The position numbers were made by a program, and so were the translations under genes. A stretch of 64,000 bases of DNA from Deltaproteobacteria bacterium (GTDB lineage Bacteria > Myxococcota_A > Polyangia > GCA-2747355): assembly GCA_020633415.1 (NCBI GenBank), contig JACKDQ010000010.1, positions 124,001-188,000 of the forward strand, given 5' to 3'. Position 1 is the first letter of the stretch, and every line of letters starts with the position of its first letter. Of the stretch, positions 7,131 to 16,617 are shown piece by piece. Below the pieces are notes generated by a model. That model had not been told where the DNA came from and did no database searches. It saw only the letters and a list, made by a program, of their open reading frames with translations.

Positions 7131-8948
7131 GTGGGTCGATCACTGTTTTTGGCTGTGCTGGTCCTTGGCGTGTCGGGCTGCAAGACGACGTCGGTCGACG
7201 GTGCGTCTGGCCCACGCAGCGCGCTGCGGCGTTCATCGCCACAAACAGAAGACGCGCTGGCCAAGATCGCGGCACGGTGGTGGTCGATGCTGCTCGAGCG
7301 ATCGCCGCAATATGCGACGTATCTCGGCATTCGTCAGCACGATCAAGAGCTGCCCGATGAGTCCGCTCACGGGCGCAAGCTGTTTTTTGCGCGCGTACGC
7401 GAGCTACGCCGAGCTGTTGCTGCATTGCCCGAACTGCAGCTGAGCGAAGCGTCGTCGATCAGCCGCGAAGTGCTGCTGTGGTCGATGGACAAGCGGTTGG
7501 CGTTGCGTGTTTGTCGAAGGCCGCTGTGGTCGGTAGATCAGCTCGATGGCCCGCAGGTTTGGCTGGCCGAATTACCCCGCTGGCATCGCATTCGCTCGAC
7601 GGCCGATGTCGACACGTTGGTCGCCCGCTACAACAAAGTGCCAGCGTTTTTGCAGACCCGCCGCGACAACCTCAAGCGCGGTGCGGACATCGGCTGGGTC
7701 GCGCCGCGGATCGCCGTGATGCGCGTCGTTGGTCAGCTCGATCGGTTGCTGCAAGCAGAAGCCGCAAACTCACCCTTCGTGCGCTTGGCCAAGTTTCCGG
7801 CGGCCTGGACTGCACAGCAGCAGCAGGTCCAACGCCAGCGTTTGATCGACGCGGTCAAGACGCAGGTCTTGCCTGCCTTTGCTAAACACAAGGAGTTCCT
7901 CGGGCGGTTCTATCTGACTCAGGCGCGAGATGTCGTCGGTGTTCGCAGCAAGCCCGACGGGCGAGCGTGCTACCACGCTCAGATCAGAGTCGTCACCGGT
8001 ACCGATTGGGCGCCGGAGAAACTGCACAAGATCGGGCTCGACGAACTCGATCGACTGCGCCAACAGATGATGGAGATCGCCCGACTCGAGGGAGCGACGG
8101 GCGACCTCAAGCAGTTCTTTGCGACCTTGCGCGCGCGCAAAGACATGTACGTCGCCGAGCCCGACGCGCTGGTTGCCGCGGCGCAGCGCGCGCTGGACCG
8201 TGCCCAAAGCGCGCTCAAACGCACGTTTGGTCGCCTGCCCAAGACGGCGATTACCGTCAAAGCGATGGACGCCTACCGCGCCCAGGACGCGCCTGCGGCC
8301 TATTATTTCGAGGCGCCCGAAGATGGCTCACGGCCGGCGATCTATTACCTCAACACCAACAAGCTCGATGCGCGACCGCTTTACAACCTCGAAGCGCTGA
8401 CCTTTCACGAAGCGGTTCCTGGCCATCACTTGCAGATCGCTCTTGCTCGCGAGCAACCGGCGATCCCCCAGTTTCGTCGGCACGAGGCGCAAACCGCTTT
8501 CGTCGAAGGCTGGGCGCTTTACGCCGAGGTGCTCAGCGACGAGCTGAAACTCTATAGCTCGAACTTGTCGCGCTTCGGCTACCTCAACTACCAGGGTTGG
8601 CGCGCCGCGCGGTTGGTCGTCGACACGGGCCTGCACACACTAGGCTGGACGCGCAAACAAGCGATCGACTTCATGCTCGAGAACACCGCGCTGTCGGAAG
8701 AAGAAGCGATCAACGAGGTTGACCGTTACATTATCTGGCCGGGTCAAGCGCTGGCCTACCTGGTTGGGCGGCTGCGCTTTCAGGCGCTGCGCAAAAAGGC
8801 CCAAGACGCACTTGGCCCGCGCTTCTCACTGTCTGCCTTTCATGACGAAGTGTTGCGTCACGGTGCGGTACCGATGGATCTGGCGGAACGTCTGATCGAT
8901 AATTGGATCGCAGCGCAAGCGTCGAAGGAGCCACAAAAGGGGCAGTAG
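7131..8948 (+). CDS. DUF885 family zinc metallopeptidase, lipoprotein
   Basis: The 605-residue product is a DUF885-type metallopeptidase. The decisive motif HEAVPGHH lies at residues 426-433 and gives the two zinc ligands and the catalytic glutamate; a downstream Glu in the FVEGWALYAE helix is the likely third ligand. The GTG at 7131 begins a signal peptide ending in a lipobox (GVSGC), so the enzyme should be anchored to a membrane on the periplasmic or outer face. Upstream ATGs at 6909 and 7026 are in frame but overlap the divergent gene. Length is normal for the family. Substrates are unknown, probably peptides. The NAD+ synthase gene follows after 14 bp, so the two may be co-transcribed. 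Confidence 0.9.
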   Translation: MGRSLFLAVLVLGVSGCKTTSVDGASGPRSALRRSSPQTEDALAKIAARWWSMLLERSPQYATYLGIRQHDQELPDESAHGRKLFFARVRELRRAVAALPELQLSEASSISREVLLWSMDKRLALRVCRRPLWSVDQLDGPQVWLAELPRWHRIRSTADVDTLVARYNKVPAFLQTRRDNLKRGADIGWVAPRIAVMRVVGQLDRLLQAEAANSPFVRLAKFPAAWTAQQQQVQRQRLIDAVKTQVLPAFAKHKEFLGRFYLTQARDVVGVRSKPDGRACYHAQIRVVTGTDWAPEKLHKIGLDELDRLRQQMMEIARLEGATGDLKQFFATLRARKDMYVAEPDALVAAAQRALDRAQSALKRTFGRLPKTAITVKAMDAYRAQDAPAAYYFEAPEDGSRPAIYYLNTNKLDARPLYNLEALTFHEAVPGHHLQIALAREQPAIPQFRRHEAQTAFVEGWALYAEVLSDELKLYSSNLSRFGYLNYQGWRAARLVVDTGLHTLGWTRKQAIDFMLENTALSEEEAINEVDRYIIWPGQALAYLVGRLRFQALRKKAQDALGPRFSLSAFHDEVLRHGAVPMDLAERLIDNWIAAQASKEPQKGQ

Positions 8949-8962
8949 CCCGAGGGGAAAAG

Positions 8963-10969
8963 ATGGAAGGCTTTGCTCGGATAGCGGCGGCGGTACCCGT
9001 CGTTGGAGTTGCCAGCTTCGAGGATAATCGTCAGCGAATTCTCGAGCTCTGGCAGCGTGCCGAGCAGCAACACGCCGCGCTGGTCGTGTTCCCCGAGCTG
9101 TCGCTCACCGGCTACACAGTGCGCGACTTGCTCCACGACCATCATCTACTGGCCGCTGCCGAGGCTTCGCTCGCACAGCTCGTCGCCGAGAGTCGCAACT
9201 TGGCGAGTTGCGCATTGGTCGGCATGCCGCTGCGCTACGGCGTGGGTCTTTACAACACGGCGGTAGTGATTCAGGGCGGTCAGCTGCTCGGTGTTGTGCC
9301 CAAATCATACTTACCCAACCACCGCGAATTCGAAGAGCGCCGCTGGTTTCGGCCGGGCCTGGAAATCAGCGGTGAGCGCAGCATCGAGATCGCAGCACAG
9401 AGCGCGCCGATCGGCAGCGATCTGCTGTTTTGTGCGGCGCAGCAACGGGACTTTGTCTTTGCTGTCGAGCTTTGCGAGGATCTTTTTGTCCCACTGTCGC
9501 CGAGTTCACAAGCGGTGATCGCTGGAGCGACGGTGGTCGCCAACCTTTCGGCGTCGAACATCATCATCGGCAAAGCGGAGCGTCGTCGTTTGTTGGTGCG
9601 CTCCGCCGCTGAGCGCGGCCATTGCGCATATCTATACGTCGCCGCCGGTCCGGGCGAATCATCGACCGACTATGCCTTTGACGGTGATGCCTTAATCTGC
9701 GAGGGCAGTTCATTGCTCGCCGAGAGCAAGCGCTTTGCGCGCCAACCGCAGTTGGTCGTCGCTGATATCGATATCGAGCAACTGGTCAATCGGCGCTTGG
9801 CGAACAATGCCTTCGGCGATTGCGCGGCTCAGCATCCGCGGGCGTTTCGCCGCGTGAGCTTTCGCGACGTTGCCCATCAACCGCCGCTGCGTCGCGCCGT
9901 CGCGCGCCATCCGTTTGTGCCCCAAGGTCAGGCGAAGCTGGCTCAGCGCTGCTACGAGACTTTCGAAATCCAAACCAATGCGCTAGCCACGCGCCTTCGC
10001 GGCGCCAAGATCGAGCGCTTGGTGCTCGGTCTTTCGGGCGGGCTCGATTCGACCCATGCGGCCCTAGTTAGCGTCGCGGCGCTCGATTTGCTCGGTCTGC
10101 CTCGTACCCAACTGCATTGCGTAACGATGCCGGGTCTCGGTTCGAGTCAGTTGACCCAAAGAAGCGCTGCCACGCTCGCCGCGGCGTTGGGCGCGCGCTT
10201 TAGCTCGATCGCGATCGGCGATGCGACGTTGCAGGTATTGCAGGCGATTGGTCATCCGGCGGTCGCCGAGTCGCGGATCGAGTCAGTCGAGCAACTGATC
10301 GACCTGCTGCGCGCGCAACCCGAGTTCGCCGATATTGTCGTCGAAAACGCCCAGGCGCGTTTGCGCACGCTGCTCTTGATGTCGCTGGCCAACCAGCAGG
10401 GTGCTCTGGTCGTCGGCACCGGCGACCTCTCGGAAAAGGCTCTCGGTTGGTCGACCTACGCCGGCGATCAGATCTCGATGTATGACGTCAACGCGGGTGT
10501 ACCCAAGACGCTGATCCAGTTTGTTATTCGCTGGGTCGCCGCGCAGCGGGCCAGCTCGTGGGCTGACGGCGCGCAGCTGAGCGCGATTCTATCTGCTGTG
10601 CTCGATACACCGATCTCGCCCGAGCTCCTGCCGGCCGCGAGCGCCGAAGCGATCGAACAACTGACCGAGCAGCAGATCGGCCCCTACGAGCTGCACGATT
10701 TTTTCCTCTACCATATGGTCGGATCGGGCGCGCGACCGCGTCGTCTGCTCGACCTGGCGCAGATCGCTTTTGCGGGGTCTTACGAGCTGGTCACGCTTAA
10801 GCGTTGGCTGACGCTGTTTATCAGCCGATTTTTCGCCAATCAGTTCAAACGCTCTTGCACGGCCGACGGTCCGAAGGTTGGCAACGTCGCGCTATCGCCG
10901 CGTGGCGATTGGCGGATGCCTTCCGACGCAGATCCCGCGTCATGGCTAGCAGAAGTCGATGCCTACTGA
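8963..10969 (+). CDS. nadE: Glutamine-dependent NAD+ synthase
   Basis: This 668-residue enzyme makes NAD+ from deamido-NAD+ and ATP, with ammonia from glutamine. The N-terminal nitrilase-type glutaminase domain (about 1-290) shows the Glu-Lys-Cys triad: E45 in FPELSLTGY, K114 in VVPKSYLPN and C171 in VELCEDLF. The C-terminal synthetase domain carries the PP-loop SGGLDS at 358-363 and TGDLSEKALGW with YDVNAGVPK further on. Length matches the large two-domain class. The ATG at 8963 has GAGGGGA upstream; the longer frame overlaps the preceding gene. Its stop is only 3 bp from the stop of the convergent kinase gene. Confidence 0.96.
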   Translation: MEGFARIAAAVPVVGVASFEDNRQRILELWQRAEQQHAALVVFPELSLTGYTVRDLLHDHHLLAAAEASLAQLVAESRNLASCALVGMPLRYGVGLYNTAVVIQGGQLLGVVPKSYLPNHREFEERRWFRPGLEISGERSIEIAAQSAPIGSDLLFCAAQQRDFVFAVELCEDLFVPLSPSSQAVIAGATVVANLSASNIIIGKAERRRLLVRSAAERGHCAYLYVAAGPGESSTDYAFDGDALICEGSSLLAESKRFARQPQLVVADIDIEQLVNRRLANNAFGDCAAQHPRAFRRVSFRDVAHQPPLRRAVARHPFVPQGQAKLAQRCYETFEIQTNALATRLRGAKIERLVLGLSGGLDSTHAALVSVAALDLLGLPRTQLHCVTMPGLGSSQLTQRSAATLAAALGARFSSIAIGDATLQVLQAIGHPAVAESRIESVEQLIDLLRAQPEFADIVVENAQARLRTLLLMSLANQQGALVVGTGDLSEKALGWSTYAGDQISMYDVNAGVPKTLIQFVIRWVAAQRASSWADGAQLSAILSAVLDTPISPELLPAASAEAIEQLTEQQIGPYELHDFFLYHMVGSGARPRRLLDLAQIAFAGSYELVTLKRWLTLFISRFFANQFKRSCTADGPKVGNVALSPRGDWRMPSDADPASWLAEVDAY

Positions 10970-10972
10970 GCG

Positions 10973-12634
10973 CTAGCGCAGGTAGAACAAGTAATAGTAG
11001 CCCGCAGCTCCCGCGCCGGCGATCAGCAGGCTGATGCAGGCGACGATCCAACCGGCGCGCGACGAGCGTTCGGGCTGCAGTCGCGCGCTGCGCTGCCCCG
11101 CATAGGGGCCACTCAGACGTGGCGAGCGTGTTGCCGCACTCCGCGCGGCAGCGACCTCTTGTGAGGGCTGGATCGGCCGTTGCGCTGCGGCGATTAAAGG
11201 CGAATCCGGACGGTGGTACGTTGCCGGGTCGCCGCCGCGGCTCGGCGGCGGTTCATAGCTCGTCGTCGCGGCAAGTTGGGCAGTGTTGAGCGCCGCATCC
11301 CCACCTTCGGGGCGCTCGCTGATCACCTCGGCTACCGCATGTCGCACGACTTGGGTATCCGACGCATCCAACTCATCGGTGTTGGCCACCGGCAGCGGCC
11401 TAAGTGTGTCGTAGTCCAAAGGTGGCGTGGGATCGAACGGCGGAATCGTCGGCGTGCGCCCGTCCTTCAGTGGTGCGCCCGCCGCTTCAAGCTGATCGCT
11501 GGCCTGCGCGAGCGGCACCAACTCGGAGACCGGCGGTGGGACCGAGAGCGGTGGCATCGCCGCGGCCTGCGCGGCAGCCGGCTGTTGACCCTGTTCGCGC
11601 TGGCGCCGACGGTGGACCTCGGCCGGCGGATCGAGGCTGGCGGTCCACGGCCGCGACGAACCGATCGCGCGCTGCAGTTCGGCGAGCAGTGCGCCGGCGG
11701 TCGGTGGTCGCTCGTCGCGATGCTTGGCCATCGCTCGCAGGATCAATTGCTCGAGCTGCGGGTGGATGGAGATGAAGCGGCTCGGCGGCGGCGGTGCTTC
11801 GCGGACTTGCATCTTGAGCACGTTGTAAGGCGAAGGATCGCTAAACGGCTTGTTGCCGACCAACAGCTCGTAGAGCAGGATGCCCAGCGCATAGATGTCG
11901 ACGCGTCGATCGAGCTCATCGCCGCGGCATTGCTCGGGCGCCATGTACTCCGGCGTGCCGAGCACCGTGCCGACTTCGGTCTCGCCGCTAGCAGCACCGC
12001 GCAGCTTGGCGATGCCGAAATCGAGAATCTTGACCTGCGGGCGCGGCGGCCGGCGCAAGATCACGATGTTGTCCGGCTTAAGATCGCGGTGGATGAAGTT
12101 CTTGCTGTGTGCGGCATCGAGCGCGTCGCATAGCTGCTCGAACACCGGCAACAGTTCCGCCGGCTCAAGCCGCGTGGCGTTGAGCAGCACCTCGTGAAGT
12201 CCGAGACCGTCGAGCAACTCCATCACCATGTAGTTGCGACCGTCATCGAGTTCGCCGATCGAGAAGATGTCGACGATGTTGTGGTGGCCGATCTGGTTGA
12301 CCGAGCGGGCCTCGAGCACGAAGCGCGCGACCGCTTTCGGATCGCTGGCGTAGCGCAGGTTGAGCACCTTGATCGCCACGCGCTTGTGGATCACCGGGTG
12401 GATCGCCGAGTAGACCACGCCCATTCCACCGTGGGCGATCGTTCGTTCGACCTGATACTCACCGATCATCATTCCATCGGTGATTTCGACTCCGGCGCCG
12501 TCCGATAGATCGAGCGACTCGTCGGCAACTGCCGCGAAAGTCTTGCTGATTTCCAGCAAGGGCAGTCCATCTTGCGGACAGTACCGGGCTTGGTCATCCT
12601 CGTACGAGGCCCGGCAGCCGGGGCAAATACGCAT
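10973..12634 (-). CDS. Membrane-bound Ser/Thr protein kinase with N-terminal zinc-ribbon-like motif
   Basis: This is a 553-residue Hanks-type kinase. Residues 1-28 hold Cys4, Cys7 and Cys19 in a zinc-ribbon-like context common at the start of myxobacterial kinases. The kinase domain spans about 58-330: glycine loop IAHGGMGVVY, Lys89 in VAIKVL, catalytic HRDLKPDN (Asp184), DFG (205-207) and GTPEYMAPEQ, so all catalytic residues are present. A long Pro/Ala-rich, low-complexity linker follows, then one transmembrane helix at about 528-550 close to the C-terminus. That topology leaves the kinase in the cytoplasm with almost no external sensor. Neighbours give no substrate clue. Confidence 0.93.
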   Translation of the reverse strand: MRICPGCRASYEDDQARYCPQDGLPLLEISKTFAAVADESLDLSDGAGVEITDGMMIGEYQVERTIAHGGMGVVYSAIHPVIHKRVAIKVLNLRYASDPKAVARFVLEARSVNQIGHHNIVDIFSIGELDDGRNYMVMELLDGLGLHEVLLNATRLEPAELLPVFEQLCDALDAAHSKNFIHRDLKPDNIVILRRPPRPQVKILDFGIAKLRGAASGETEVGTVLGTPEYMAPEQCRGDELDRRVDIYALGILLYELLVGNKPFSDPSPYNVLKMQVREAPPPPSRFISIHPQLEQLILRAMAKHRDERPPTAGALLAELQRAIGSSRPWTASLDPPAEVHRRRQREQGQQPAAAQAAAMPPLSVPPPVSELVPLAQASDQLEAAGAPLKDGRTPTIPPFDPTPPLDYDTLRPLPVANTDELDASDTQVVRHAVAEVISERPEGGDAALNTAQLAATTSYEPPPSRGGDPATYHRPDSPLIAAAQRPIQPSQEVAAARSAATRSPRLSGPYAGQRSARLQPERSSRAGWIVACISLLIAGAGAAGYYYLFYLR

Positions 12635-12742
12635 CGGAGTGTCGCTCTTTGACCTTCAGACGTTCTGGGGGCTATCTTCGAAGTTTATCATCATCGTCTG
12701 CTGGGCAAAACGGCAGATGGCGACGAAAGGAAGTGGGCAAGC

Positions 12743-13642
12743 GTGCTGATCAGTCGTGAAATCGACCAGGCCTTGGGTGAGGTGAAACAGGGGCGGCTCC
12801 GCGTCGACGACGGTACCGAGTTGCTCTATCAGACCTTTGGTAGTGGGCCGGCGGTGATCTTCGCCAACGGTATCGGTGTGCGTTACCCGGGTGTCGTCCG
12901 CCAAATCGCCGCACTGCGCCAACGCTATCAGGTCGTAACCTGGGATTACCGTGGGATGGGCCAGAGCGTGATGCCCGACGGCGGTGATGTCTCGATGGCG
13001 CGGCAGGCGGCCGACGTGGCGGCGCTGATCGACGGCCTCAAACTCAACCGACCGGCGCTGATCGGCTGGAGCATGGGTGTGCAGGTTGGGCTGGAACTGC
13101 TACGCCTCCGCAGTGATTCGCTGTGTGGCTTTGTCGCACTTCTCGGTACCTATGGCCGACCCTTTCGCAACGCGCTACCCGATCTGCTCGCCGAAGGTGT
13201 CGAGCGCTTGGTTGGCTTGCTCCACCGTTTGCCGGCAGTTGCCCAAGGGATTCTCGACGTCGGCGTGATGCTGCCCGATCTAACCCACCAGCTACTGAGC
13301 CGGCTCAACTTTGTCGGATCAAACGTCGACCGCGAGGTCTTCGCTGCCGACATGCGCTGTGTTGCCGGTGCTGACAAGGTCAACTACACGCGTACGATGC
13401 TCGAGCTGGCCAGCCACAATGCCGAAGATGTACTCGACCTCGTCAACTGCCCCACGCTGGTCATCGCTGCCGAGCACGATTTCCTCACGCCGCCCCATGT
13501 CGCGCGCGAGATGGCGGCGCGCATTCCCAACGCAGCCTATCAAGAGATCCCCGGCACCCACTTCGCGCTGATCGAGCAGGCCTCCGCGGTCAATGATCTG
13601 CTGCTGAACTTTCTCGATCAGACTTCAGCGGCGGGCTCGTGA
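12743..13642 (+). CDS. Alpha/beta hydrolase
   Basis: This 299-residue cytoplasmic protein has an alpha/beta hydrolase fold. The nucleophile elbow GWSMGV puts Ser110 in place; the acid is probably the Asp of AEHDFLTP (near 246) and the base the His of GTHFALIE (near 272). The oxyanion region FANGIGV is also seen. The substrate cannot be told; relatives include esterases, lipases and ring-cleavage hydrolases. The GTG at 12743 follows AAAGGAAG. The stop overlaps the start of the FG-GAP lipoprotein gene (GTGA), which indicates translational coupling. Confidence 0.88.
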   Translation: MLISREIDQALGEVKQGRLRVDDGTELLYQTFGSGPAVIFANGIGVRYPGVVRQIAALRQRYQVVTWDYRGMGQSVMPDGGDVSMARQAADVAALIDGLKLNRPALIGWSMGVQVGLELLRLRSDSLCGFVALLGTYGRPFRNALPDLLAEGVERLVGLLHRLPAVAQGILDVGVMLPDLTHQLLSRLNFVGSNVDREVFAADMRCVAGADKVNYTRTMLELASHNAEDVLDLVNCPTLVIAAEHDFLTPPHVAREMAARIPNAAYQEIPGTHFALIEQASAVNDLLLNFLDQTSAAGS

Positions 13643-15264
13643 TCACGCGTCGATCGCCGGCCGGTCAACAGTCGGCGCTGAGTGCATGGCTGCTGATCTC
13701 AACGCTGGCCCTCGGTTGTGGACCCGGGCGGCAACTCAGCCCATCTTCGCCCTACCTCGGAACATTGGCGGCAACCTGCGCGAGCGCCAGCGGTGACGCG
13801 AACGTCGCCGAGCCCGAGCTGGCCGTCTCTTACGCCGACGCCTGGCACGAGGGCTGGTTGGCATCGCCGCTGGTCGTCGATCTCGACGGTGATGGTCAAG
13901 TCGAGGTGATCGGCGCGCGCGAAGGTCGTCTGGTGATCTGGCGTGGCGCCGGCCAACGGCAAAACAGCCTGCCGGTCAACGGTCGGATCTGGGCCTCACC
14001 GATCGCTGCCGAGCTGCGTCGTGATCTCGCCGGACTGGAGCTCGTCGCTGCAGCCCGAGGCAAGGTCTATGCCTGGTCTGCCGGCGGGCAGCCGTTGGCC
14101 GGCTTTCCTTACAGCTTTCGCGATGAGATTCGCGCGATCGCCGCCGCCGACCTCGATGGCGACGGTGACGATGAGATCGTCGCCGCGACGACCAATCCGC
14201 TCAAGGCAGATCGTCAACGCGACCTGCTCGTCGCCTTGGCTGGCGACGGCAGCGTGGTCAGTGGCTTTCCACCCAACACCAGCGGCAGCGGCGGTTGTCA
14301 GCGCGACTGCTGGGTCGTCGGCGGTTTCGACCAAAACCTGGCGATCGGCGATCTCGATGGCGATGGTCGACCCGAGATCGTTGCGCCCCATGACAACGCC
14401 TATATCAGCGTGCATCACCACGATGGCGTTTTGGTCGACGTTGCCGCCGGTGCGTACGACGGCGTTACCAAGTGGCCCGGAATCCGCTTCTTGCACGATC
14501 TCGCCGAGGCTCGCACGGGTTGGAGCGAGCACGAAGCCAGCGCCAATCAAGCGCACTTTACCAACTCGGCGCCGGCGATCGCTGATATCGATGGCAATGG
14601 CAAACGCGAGTTGATCGTGCTTGGTTCGGTGCAAAACGCGGCACAAAGCGATCGCACCCGCGGCGTCGCGCTGTGGGTAATGCAAAGCGACGGCCGTCGC
14701 GCCCCCGCCTGGCAAACGCCGCTGCACATTCCCGAGTACCTCGCCGGCCTGTGGGACTACGAAGACACCAACATCGTTGCCGCAACCAACCAGGTCACCG
14801 TTGCTGATCTGTTGCCCGAGTCGGGTCAAGAACTGCTGTTCGCTGGTTTTGACGGCAAGATTCACTGTGTGGCCGCCGACCGACGCGAGCTCTGGTCATA
14901 TCGCTACACCTCGAGCGATCGCGTGTTGACCGGCGGTGTTGTTGTCGCTGATCTTTCGGGCGACGGTCGCCCCGAAGTGGTCTTCGCCAGCTACTCGCCC
15001 GATAACGGGCAAGGCCAGCTGTTTGTGCTCGACGCCGCTGGACAGTTGCTGCACAAAGTGGCGCTTCCCGACCGCGGTGTGATGTCGGTGCCGACGATCG
15101 CCGACGTCGATGGCGACAAACGTCCCGAGATCGTCGTCGCGCTCAAAGATGGCGACGAGGGCAAACCGCACTTACTCGCTTACCGCGTGTCCACGGCGCG
15201 CGACAACTGTTTGCTTTGGCCAACCGGTCGGGCAAACGCGCTGCGCAACGGGTCGCTGCCCTAG
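13639..15264 (+). CDS. FG-GAP/VCBS repeat lipoprotein (beta-propeller)
   Basis: This 541-residue lipoprotein starts at a GTG that overlaps the preceding TGA. The signal peptide ends in LALGCG, so the Cys near residue 30 is the lipidation site. The rest is built of about seven repeats with calcium-binding loops, for example DLDGDGQVEVIGA, DLDGDGDDEIVAA, DLDGDGRPEIVAP, DIDGNGKRELIVL and DVDGDKRPEIVVAL. This is typical of integrin-like FG-GAP beta-propellers with Ca2+ at each DxDGDG loop. It is probably on the cell surface or in the periplasm with a binding or scaffold role. It sits between a hydrolase and a glycosyltransferase in one operon. Confidence 0.9.
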   Translation: MITRRSPAGQQSALSAWLLISTLALGCGPGRQLSPSSPYLGTLAATCASASGDANVAEPELAVSYADAWHEGWLASPLVVDLDGDGQVEVIGAREGRLVIWRGAGQRQNSLPVNGRIWASPIAAELRRDLAGLELVAAARGKVYAWSAGGQPLAGFPYSFRDEIRAIAAADLDGDGDDEIVAATTNPLKADRQRDLLVALAGDGSVVSGFPPNTSGSGGCQRDCWVVGGFDQNLAIGDLDGDGRPEIVAPHDNAYISVHHHDGVLVDVAAGAYDGVTKWPGIRFLHDLAEARTGWSEHEASANQAHFTNSAPAIADIDGNGKRELIVLGSVQNAAQSDRTRGVALWVMQSDGRRAPAWQTPLHIPEYLAGLWDYEDTNIVAATNQVTVADLLPESGQELLFAGFDGKIHCVAADRRELWSYRYTSSDRVLTGGVVVADLSGDGRPEVVFASYSPDNGQGQLFVLDAAGQLLHKVALPDRGVMSVPTIADVDGDKRPEIVVALKDGDEGKPHLLAYRVSTARDNCLLWPTGRANALRNGSLP

Positions 15265-15278
15265 CGAAGGAATTCTCG

Positions 15279-16499
15279 ATGGGATCTGTCTTGCAGCTGC
15301 TCTGCCAGCGACCCGCCTTGACCGGCAGTGGCGTGACCCTCGACGCGCTGGTGCGCCACGGCAGCGAGCAAGGTTGGCAGCAACGCGTGGTGATCGGCGT
15401 ACCGCCCGATGATCGCGCCCCCGCAGTCGGTGATCTGCCCGCCGACTGCATTCACCCCCTCGTCTTCGAGAGCGAGCAGCTGCCCTTTCCGGTCGCCGGC
15501 ATGAGCGACGTGATGCCATATCCGTCGACGCGCTTTTCCCAAATGACCGCCGCGCAGCTCGCCCAGTACCGCGACGCCTGGTCCGCGCATCTGCGCGCGT
15601 TGATTGGGCGCCATCGGCCCGATTTGCTGCACTGCCATCATGTTTGGCTGCTGGCGGCGATCGCACGGCGCGTCGCACCGAATTTGCCATTGGTCGTTCA
15701 TTGCCATGCCACCGGGCTGCGCCAGATCGAGACCTGTCCCAATCTGGCCCAGGATGTGCTCACCACGCTGGCCAAAGCCGACCACTTCGTCGTGCTTCAC
15801 GGCGAGCATCGACGCCAGCTGCAACACACGCTCGGCATCGAAGCCGCGCGGATCAGCGTGGTTGGTGCCGGCTTTCGCACCGAGCTGTTTTCGACGGCGC
15901 ATGCTTTGCCTGATAGTGCGCGCCAGGGGCAACTGATCTACGTCGGCAAACTTAGCGATGCCAAGGGTGTGCCGCAGTTGCTCGAGGCTTTCGCGCGTCT
16001 GCAGCGACAATACCCGCAAGCGCGTTTGCATGTGGTCGGCAGCGGCAGCGGCCCGCAAGCTGAGGCGATCACCGCTCGGGCGCGCGCCCTTGGTGAGGCG
16101 GTTGTACTCCACGGTCGCTGCGATCAAGCCAAGCTGGCTGAGCTGCTCGGTCGCGCGGCGGTCTGCGTGCTGCCCTCGTTTTACGAGGGTCTGCCCTTGG
16201 TCTTGGCCGAAGCCTACGCCTGTGGCTGTCGCCTGGTCTGCACCGCCCTCGACGGGGTCATCGAGCAGCTCGCCCCGCGCCTTGGCGACGCGCTTGACTT
16301 GGTCGATCCGCCGACGCTCTGTGGTGTCGATCAGCCCGAGCCCTCTGCCTTGCCCGCATTCGTCGATCGCCTCGCCGCCGCGATGGATAGCGCGTTGGCC
16401 CGTGGACCGCTGGTACCCGACAGCGCGATCCTCGCGTCTTTTTCCTGGGGCGCCGTCGCCCAGCGGGTGATGGGCATCTGGTCGAAGCTCATCGGCTAA
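15279..16499 (+). CDS. Glycosyltransferase, GT-B fold (GT4-like)
   Basis: This 406-residue protein begins at ATG 15279 with GAAGGA upstream, 14 bp after the FG-GAP gene. The N-terminal domain has the acceptor-side GSGVTLDALV and the central HCHHVWLLAAIA. The C-terminal Rossmann domain starts at LIYVGKLSDAKGVPQLLEAF and contains EGLPLVLAEAYACGC, the Glu-x7-Glu motif that binds the sugar nucleotide in GT4 enzymes. It probably transfers a hexose onto an envelope polysaccharide, glycolipid or protein. The nucleotide sugar and the acceptor cannot be read from sequence. It is the last gene of the operon. Confidence 0.88.
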   Translation: MGSVLQLLCQRPALTGSGVTLDALVRHGSEQGWQQRVVIGVPPDDRAPAVGDLPADCIHPLVFESEQLPFPVAGMSDVMPYPSTRFSQMTAAQLAQYRDAWSAHLRALIGRHRPDLLHCHHVWLLAAIARRVAPNLPLVVHCHATGLRQIETCPNLAQDVLTTLAKADHFVVLHGEHRRQLQHTLGIEAARISVVGAGFRTELFSTAHALPDSARQGQLIYVGKLSDAKGVPQLLEAFARLQRQYPQARLHVVGSGSGPQAEAITARARALGEAVVLHGRCDQAKLAELLGRAAVCVLPSFYEGLPLVLAEAYACGCRLVCTALDGVIEQLAPRLGDALDLVDPPTLCGVDQPEPSALPAFVDRLAAAMDSALARGPLVPDSAILASFSWGAVAQRVMGIWSKLIG

Positions 16500-16617
16500 T
16501 CTGCCGCAAAGTAAGGAAAAATATAGAATTGACCAGCCCGTTAACCACAGAACAGGTAGCCAACTGTGCGCCATTGTAGTACAGGGGCCGCATCTGCGAG
16601 CAGGCGGAGACCCGACG

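Noticed and set aside
15261..16574. Minus-strand open frame of 437 codons
   Set aside because: It is the antisense of the glycosyltransferase, which has clear motifs on the plus strand.
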